The notes beneath the pieces are model-generated. The model saw only the letters and a program-made list of their open reading frames with translations, was not told where the DNA came from and did no database searches. Positions 38,223-44,138 of a stretch of 44,138 bases of DNA are shown here, in pieces. A program made the position numbers and the translations under genes. The DNA comes from a virus. Location of the stretch: positions 1 to 44,138 of the IMG/VR virus record IMGVR_UViG_3300044699_000039. One strand, written 5' to 3'. The stretch's first letter is position 1, and each line of letters starts with the position of its first letter.

Positions 38223-38248
38223 GATTTATAGGTGTAATATATTAATAT
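38221..38248 (+). promoter_or_regulatory. Promoter TTGATT-N16-TAATAT for 38254
   Basis: Boxes at 38221-38226 and 38243-38248; the -10 box ends 5 bases before ATG 38254, predicting a leaderless mRNA. A second TGTAATAT at 38233-38240 could be used instead, but has no -35 at a good distance. Confidence 0.5.
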
Positions 38249-38253
38249 TAATT

Positions 38254-38637
38254 ATGCCTATTTTTATATATAAAAATCCTGAAACCGGAGAAGTTAAAGA
38301 AATAATTCAATCTGTCAATGATAATCACTCTTATTCGGAAAATGGAGTAAAATTTGAACGTCAATTTACTATACCTAATATGAGTACTGACACTCGCATT
38401 GACCCTTGGGATAGCAGTAGTTTTATTAAAGCTACCAACAAACCGGGCACAATTGGCGAAATTATGGACAGAAGCGCGGAATTATCAGAAAAACGCGCTG
38501 GCGGGTCACTGGACCCCATTAAAGAGCAATACTATGAGTCTTATGCGGAACGAAGAGGCGGCAAGGAACATCCCGATAAAGTTATTAAAAAGGCTCAAGA
38601 TAAACTTAGTCAAATGGGTGTTAATGTAGAAGTATAA
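38254..38637 (+). CDS. FmdB-like N-terminal phage protein without zinc cysteines
   Basis: From ATG 38254 the protein has 127 residues. The N-terminus MPIFIYKNPETGEVKEIIQS follows the FmdB-type putative regulatory pattern (MPIYEY-x-C-x-x-x-G), but all zinc-binding Cys positions are absent. The rest (FERQFTIPNMSTDTRIDPWD, IGEIMDRSAELSEKRAGG, EQYYESYAERRGGKEHPDK) matches a phage family that I know only as hypothetical. The start is placed by the promoter; an earlier in-frame start at 38221 would lie inside the promoter. Confidence 0.6.
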   Translation: MPIFIYKNPETGEVKEIIQSVNDNHSYSENGVKFERQFTIPNMSTDTRIDPWDSSSFIKATNKPGTIGEIMDRSAELSEKRAGGSLDPIKEQYYESYAERRGGKEHPDKVIKKAQDKLSQMGVNVEV

Positions 38638-38704
38638 TTATTTATATTTTTCTACACCAAAATCTCTCTCACTTTTTAAAATTATCGTAGATTACATTTT
38701 TTGA

Positions 38705-38732
38705 TTTACTTTTTCTTCGTCTGCTGTAATAT
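38705..38732 (+). promoter_or_regulatory. Promoter TTTACT-N16-TAATAT for the ribonucleotide reductase gene
   Basis: Boxes at 38705-38710 and 38727-38732, the latter preceded by TG. The -10 box ends 10 bases before ATG 38743. Confidence 0.5.
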
Positions 38733-38742
38733 AGAGATACTT

Positions 38743-41195
38743 ATGGAAGTATATAGTTATGGAGAAGCGTTATCTAAATCAATTGAATATTTTAATGGGG
38801 ATGAATTGGCGGCCAAGGTTTTCGTAGATAAGTATAGTTTAAGGAACGAAAAAGACGAAATTCTAGAAGATACTCCAGAAAAAATGCATTGGAGAATGGC
38901 TAAAGAATTAGCTAGGATAGAAAAGAATAAATTTAAAATTCCTTTATCAGAGAAGGAAATATTCAGTTATTTTGATAAATTTAAAAAGATAATACCGCAG
39001 GGTAGTATGATGTTTGGTATTGGTAATTATTATCATTATGTTACATTGTCAAATTGTTATGTAATTGACCCACCAACAGATAGTTATGGTGGCATTTGTC
39101 GTACTGACGAACAATTAGTACAAATTAGTAAAAGGCGCGGAGGAAACGGCACCGATATATCTTATATTAGACCATCTGGATTGCCAGTTAAAAATTCTTC
39201 AAGAACTACTACCGGAATTATTCCATTTATGCGCCGATTTTCTAATTCTATTAGAGAAGTTGGTCAGGGTGGGAGACGTGGGGCATTAATGTTAACCATT
39301 TCTGTACACCACCCTCAAGTATTAGATTTTGCATCCGTTAAAAAAGATAAAAATGAAATTACTGGGGCTAATATCTCTATTAGATTAACAGATGAATTTT
39401 TAAATGCTGTTGACAAAGATATAGAATATGAACAGAGATGGCCAGTTGACAGTAAAAATCCTACAGTATCAATTAAAATTAATGCTAGGCATGTCTGGAG
39501 AGAGATTATTAAGAATGCTCACAATATGGCCGAACCGGGATTATTGTTTTGGGACACTATTATTAGAGAAAGCCCGGCGGATTGCTATTCTAATCAAGGC
39601 TTTGAGACTATATCTACAAACCCATGTAGCGAACTTCCTTTAAGTGTTTTAGATTCTTGTAGATTAATTGTAATTAATTTATTATCTTATGTGGACAATC
39701 CATTTACAGATAGAGCTAAGTTTAATAATGAACTATTCTTTCATGATTGTCGAATAATGCAGAGAATTATAGATGATTTAGTAGATTTAGAAATAGAATA
39801 TATTGACAAAATTATTAATAAAATTAATAAAGATCCAGAATCTAAAGAAGTTAAACAAAGGGAATTAGAATTATGGATGAAAATAAGAGAAAATTGTTTT
39901 AACGGTCGTAGAACCGGAAGCGGTATAACAGCTTTAGGCGATACATTAGCGGCCTTAAATATTAAATATGGTTCGGATGAATCATTTAAAAAAGTTGATG
40001 AAATTTATAAAAGTCTTAAACTTGCTTGTTACCAATCTTCTGTAGAAATATCTAAAGAATTAGGACCGTTCCCTATTTGGAAACATGAATTAGAACAAAA
40101 TAATCCATTTTTATTAAGAATAAAAAATGAAGACCCGGCTTTGTGGGATTTTATGAAGAAATATGGTCGTAGGAATATAGCTATATTAACCACAGCGCCC
40201 ACCGGAACAGTGTCAATATTGACACAAACTAGTTCCGGTATAGAACCAGTATTTCAGACGCATTATATTAGAAGAAAAAAAATTACCCACGAAGATAAGA
40301 ACGCTAGGATTGATTTTATAGATAATGTTGGTGATAAATGGCAAGAATTTCCAGTATATCATTCTCAAATTAAGAAATGGATGGAAATTAGTAAAGAGAA
40401 TGACATTAAAAAATCACCTTGGTATAATTATTGTGCTGAAGATTTGAATTGGACCGATAGGGTTAAATTACAATCAATTGCTCAAAAACATATAGATCAT
40501 GCTATTTCTAGCACATTAAATTTGCCAAGAGAACGTTTCTGTTAATAAAGTCGCTGAAATTTACGAAACCGCTTGGGAAAAGCGGTTGTAAAGGCATTAC
40601 AGATTTACAGAAAAAATTGCAGGACTGGAGTTTTAGTTGATAGTAAAAAAGAAACTATTAAATATAATGATGCACCAAAACGCCCAAACACAGTTGATGC
40701 GAAATTACATTTTTTTACCGTTTAAAAATGAAAAATATTATGTAGGAGTAGGGTTGCTAAATAATCTCCCGTAATGAGATTTTTACTGGTTTTAATCGTG
40801 ATAAGAAACAAGATTTTATACCCAAAGAAGCAAAGGAAGGATTAATTATAAAAAATGGTCGTGGAGATTATCTTTTTAAAGATAAATTGACCCAAGAAGA
40901 ATATCAATTGTTAAAACCGGCCATTCAGACGAAAGCGCCGAAGCTTTAACTCGTATGATTAGCTGTGCCTTAAGGACATGGCAGTTTCTTTAAATTTCAT
41001 AGTTCATCATTTATGAAAACTAAAGGAGATTTAACTTCTTTTGCTAAATGTTTAGCTAGGACGTTGAAAATATTATATAAAAGATGGCACTAATATTACC
41101 GGAGAATCTTGTTCTAATTGCGGTATTTCTAATATTCAAAGAGCATTCTGGAGTGTTTTGTCTGTAAAGATTGCGGAATATGTAAATGCGTGTAA
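38743..41195 (+). CDS. nrdJ: Class II (adenosylcobalamin-dependent) ribonucleotide reductase NrdJ, frameshifted 3' part
   Basis: Makes deoxynucleotides for phage DNA, with B12 as radical source. ATG 38743 is chosen from the promoter and similarity; about 817 residues result. Landmarks: MFGIGNYYHYVTLSNCYV with C105, GGICRTDEQLVQISKRRGG, VGQGGRRGALMLTISVHHP, and the active site NPCSE (N293, C295, E297) with C306 as the likely redox partner of C105. CFNGRRTGSGITALGD and TAPTGTVSILTQTSSGIEP follow. The frame breaks at about 40530 and several more times, but KVAEIYETAWEK, ITVYRKNCRTGVLVDSKKE and the closing CSNCG...CKDCGICKC zinc-ribbon-like tail, typical of class II enzymes, can be read in the other frames. 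No class I beta subunit is visible. Confidence 0.85.
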
Positions 41196-41217
41196 TAAAT
41201 TTAATGTGTAAACAAAA

Positions 41218-41434
41218 ATGACTTACAATTTTTATCTCACAAAAACTGTCTTGATCTTAAACGATTTATTAATCTCATTGAGAGAGACCGTGATTTTGAT
41301 TTAGTATTAGAATCAATTTGCTTGTCATTTTAACAGAAAATGATAGTAAATATTCTTTCTACTTTATCACAGCAAATTTAAGGGACAGAAAACTTATTCT
41401 TTATAAGCTTTCCTGTGATAAAAATTATGAATAA
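41218..41434 (+). CDS. Hypothetical protein, frameshifted
   Basis: ATG 41218, 22 bases after the reductase gene. With two breaks bridged (near 41250 and 41325) it gives about 72 residues: MTYNFYLTKT, DLKRFINLIERDRDFDLVLE and LTENDSKYSFYFITANLRDR, then LILYKLSCDKNYE and TAA at 41432. It reads like a small alpha/beta phage protein; no family recognised. Confidence 0.4.
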
Positions 41435-43481
41435 TTGGAGAAAAATCTTATAATTCGGGATATTTTATTTAATAATTTTAATTCAAATTTATAAAACACA
41501 TGGGCCCCCTATCTGCCGAAAAAATGGGGACAAAAGAAAAGAAAGTAAAACATTTTATTACTAAAAACTAGTGTTATTAATGGGAAGAGTGTAGATAGAG
41601 TTAAAATAATAAATTGTAGCATATTAATAATCTTAATAATAAACTAGGCCCGCTAAAGATATTAGTAGTCATTTGTCTGATTGGATTAGATATAATTAAT
41701 GAAAGCAAAAATACTAATAAAAACTATATAAGTATATTGGTTATTTTGGGATTAATTTTATATTAATTTTTGTTGTAATAAAGATATATGCCCTGATAAT
41801 TTTACCATATACAAAACTCTGCAGAGAGAAACTGTTGAAAAATGTAATACAGTTATTAGGGATGTATTATGATGCTGTCGTTTGGAGATGTGAAGGGAAA
41901 AAGTTGGACTGTATTGCTCAAGTATATTGGGATTTTTATGCAGGGAAGAATACGACGTATAATCGAAGAATAAAAAAAAATGCATTAAATCTATGAAGAA
42001 GGGCCTAGTCAAAGATAGCAAATGTTTAGTGAAGATTTAAAAATCAATTCGCACAATTTTAAAGATGATTTTAAAAGATTTAAAAATTAAAAGGCGCCGG
42101 ACTAGAAAAAATAATCAATATGATAGAATTTCTCCTGAAGTTGGAGATCCGAAGAAAAAGTAATGGATGGTTTGTGTGGTATACATTTCTTGTATTATAA
42201 TTGTTTATGGGCCTATTCTTTAAATTTGTTGTTCCCTTTAATTATTGATTTAGCCAAGAAGGGCAAAATACCATAGTATGAAACACATTTGAGAAACGGT
42301 TTAGACGAATTGATAGAGAAAGCAAATGAAAATTAGTTAGGGGGCGACACACTATCAATTGGCCCGCATTATATTAAAAATATTCCCTTTGTATAGATGA
42401 TTGTTGGTATGGATTGTTTTATTATTAAGGGGATTTACTAAGCACTTTCCCGTAAACAGGATCCCGCCAAGCCGTGGTATGAAGTTGATTGGTGTTTGAT
42501 AATGCAGAATGAGGTATAGCTAGGATGTATGAAATATAACCATTGATTTTATATTTAATTGATTTGTTAAATGGCACCCAATGAACCGGGATTTGATTCT
42601 AGTGAACAGGCGTTTCTAAAAGATGGTAAAAAAAGGCCCGATTTGTTTATTTTTCTATTCTGAGTTTATCATAATTGAGGCATTTATGATGAAACTGCTT
42701 GTGAAATAGAATATATTGTCGCGTTTTATATTCCTAAGGATTTATTGACATTGTTTTCTGTTTTAAAACATCATTAATCATGTTTTTATATCTATTATAG
42801 AAGATTTAATTAGATTTATCTATTATAAAAATGTATAGAATTGGCCGAGCCGCAGAAGAATATGTATTGTCTTATAATAGGGCTATACAAGTATTTAATG
42901 TAGAGTGTTTGGATTTTTTTGAAAAGTTTTTATTAGTATAACAAATACTAATGAATAATTTCTAAATGGTCTTTTTAAGGACTACTCCACGGGCGGGGGC
43001 CCGAATTATCAACGAATTTGTATTTCCTTACATACTATTCCGTTTAGGTGCTATTACGGCATTTTTGATTCTACTTGATAGGATATTATAGGCAGGTATT
43101 GTGATATCTATTAACTTAGACAGAAATTTATTACTCTCTATTGGAGATAAAAAAGCCCCATTTGGAATCACGGTAAACTGTTAAAGACGCTGAGGACTTT
43201 AAATACTTTATTGAATTCGTGTAAATTTGGTGTTCGTTATGACCCGATAAAATAGAAGAGAACTAATCTATATTCTCCAAACGGTTTTGGCCGGTATCGA
43301 TCCCAATATGTAATATGAATCATATTTTTTTAAAAAAACTTGGATTAGAAAGTATGGGAACTAATAATGATTTTCATTAATTTAATTGACAAGCTTGGAT
43401 ACATTCAAGTATCATAATAAAATATTCGATGAGAAAAATTAGTTTGTTAAGTTGGAATATAGGATATAATGTATTAAAAAA
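41435..43481 (+). other. Heavily frame-disrupted coding stretch with only fragments readable
   Basis: About 2 kb in which no frame stays open for more than about 90 codons, although the base composition is that of the genes around it. Readable pieces on the plus strand include CNKDICPDNFTIYKTLQRET and VYWDFYAGKNTTYNRRI (41770-42000), KRRRTRKNNQYDRISPEVGD (about 42090-42160), PWYEVDWCLIMQNE (about 42470-42515), APNEPGFDSSEQAFLKDGKK (about 42570-42630) and RIGRAAEEYVLSYNRAIQVF (about 42838-42900). None leads me to a family. Several small genes are probably present, masked by indels and substitutions; a decayed segment is the alternative. Confidence 0.45.
42163..42336 (+). CDS. Hypothetical small protein with an internal stop
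   Basis: ATG 42163 overlaps the stop of an upstream fragment (TAATG). It reads MDGLCGIHFLYYNCLWAYS, LNLLFPLIIDLAKKGKIP, then an in-frame TAG and continues YETHLRNGLDELIEKANEN to TAG 42334. The internal TAG is more likely a base substitution than a true end, because the frame and character continue. The middle is hydrophobic and might span a membrane. No family recognised. Confidence 0.35.
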
Positions 43482-43944
43482 ATGGCGCAAGAATTAAAAT
43501 TTAGAGTTTGGATAAAATTAAGAAAGTTTTCATTGATTCGGAAAATTATTCTTGGGGAAATAGAGTAGGAGAAAGCGGCCAATTATTCATTGACTTAAAT
43601 GGGACAAACTACATATTGCTGTTTTTTCCATTGGGAATCGGCGATAATTCTGCGGATTCATGTTTGACAAAATTCCTAATCAAGATGAGATATGTAATTC
43701 AGACAATTTACGGATTAAAGGATAAAGCGGCAAGAAATTTACGAAGGTGATATAATTGATTTTTCTTTTAGTTATGGACACGAGCGAGATAGTACGTTGG
43801 AGATGTTTATGGTTATTCGAGGGTAATTTTTCAGGATTGCGAATTTGTCATGAAAGGTATAAATAAAGTGGGAAGTATGAATTTAGAAATATTGCCGTTT
43901 ATCTTACAGACAAAGAAAAGAGAGATAATTTTAAAGTTATGTAG
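43482..43944 (+). CDS. YopX-family protein, frameshifted
   Basis: ATG 43482. With indels near 43510, 43685, 43725 and 43795 bridged, the protein begins MAQELKFRVW(D)KIKKVFID and contains GLKDK...EIYEGDIIDFSFSY, the hallmark of YopX proteins (IkFRvWd...GLkDknGkeIyeGDii). About 150 residues, the usual family size. YopX proteins are common in phages and prophages of many hosts and have no established enzymatic activity. It ends at TAG 43942. Confidence 0.7.
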
Positions 43945-43997
43945 GTAATATCTTTTGAAAATCCCAGATTTAATTAAATACAATATGAATTAATATT

Positions 43998-44138
43998 ATG
44001 AAAAAAATCCTTATTTTGGGTTTGCCTCGGGCTGGAAAATCAACCTTTGGGTAAAGAATTTAGCTAAACAATTAAATGGGGTTTGGGTGGGACGCGGACA
44101 TAGTAGAATAACCAATTTGGAGATGATTTGGGTATTCT
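43998..44138 (+). CDS. P-loop kinase, adenylylsulfate (APS) kinase-like, 3'-truncated
   Basis: ATG 43998 begins MKKILILGLPRAGKST, a Walker A motif, followed after a one-base break by KNLAKQLNGVW and, after another, DADIV...TNL..DDLGYS. This order (P-loop, then NADxVR, then N-x-DLGFS) is that of CysC-type adenylylsulfate kinases, which phosphorylate APS to PAPS; related small kinases also act on other nucleotides. The gene runs off the right edge and contains at least two indels. Confidence 0.6.

Noticed and set aside
38701-38742. Upstream TTG start for the ribonucleotide reductase gene
   Set aside because: It would begin inside the promoter boxes and add 14 hydrophobic residues not found in the family. 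ATG 38743 fits better.
41758-42021. Minus-strand open frame of 87 codons
   Set aside because: It runs against readable plus-strand fragments (for example VYWDFYAGKNTTYNRRI) and has no ribosome site or family match.

Overview
The window is part of an AT-rich genome of a tailed phage with a long, non-contractile (lambda/siphovirus-type) tail. No chromosomal housekeeping genes, rRNA or tRNA are visible. A tape measure protein and a complete lambda-order tail-tip set (M, L, K, K-like, I, J) identify the virus type. A phage-encoded outer-membrane barrel and large adhesins suggest a Gram-negative host, which I cannot name. Stop codons behave normally, so the standard code applies.

Layout. (1) 1-8183, plus strand: the 5'-truncated gene of a very large tape measure protein, broken by many single-base frameshifts. 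(2) 8180-16574, minus strand: a hypothetical structural gene and the tail-tip operon gpM-gpL-gpK-gpK'-gpI-gpJ, translationally coupled by start/stop overlaps and convergent with the tape measure gene. (3) 16663-32028, plus strand: adhesion and virion-decoration genes. These are a tail-tube-like protein with a 55-threonine tract, two glycosyltransferases (the first resembling polypeptide GalNAc-transferases), an RCC1-propeller protein, two further tube-like proteins (one with about a dozen IPT/TIG repeats), a right-handed beta-helix tail spike and a LamG lectin-fold protein. (4) 32025-33442, minus strand: three small genes, one possibly a DNA-annealing protein. (5) 33500-38637, plus strand: short early/middle transcription units, including an HNH-like remnant, a dATP/dGTP diphosphohydrolase-like protein, a sigma factor, a third glycosyltransferase and an outer-membrane barrel with its own promoter and terminator. 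(6) 38743-44138, plus strand: class II (B12-dependent) ribonucleotide reductase, then a stretch of dense frameshifts with a YopX-family gene and the start of an APS-kinase-like gene.

Most notable points. The GalNAc-transferase-like enzyme lies directly downstream of a mucin-like poly-threonine virion protein and suggests phage-encoded O-glycosylation of the particle. The two gpK paralogues have each lost a different catalytic residue. The tape measure protein carries at least seven G-L-I-P-N-F-A-type repeats with ART-like and helix-turn-helix-like modules between them. Promoters on the right side share an exact 16-bp spacer and several would give leaderless mRNAs.

Quality caveat. Many genes are continuous only if single-base indels are allowed (1-1760, 4136-8000, 8270-9500, 24480-27110, 29540-31200, 33720, 40530-44138). 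Protein similarity carries on across the breaks in the next frame, so these look like consensus errors rather than decay. All family names come from motif recognition by eye; no database search was run.
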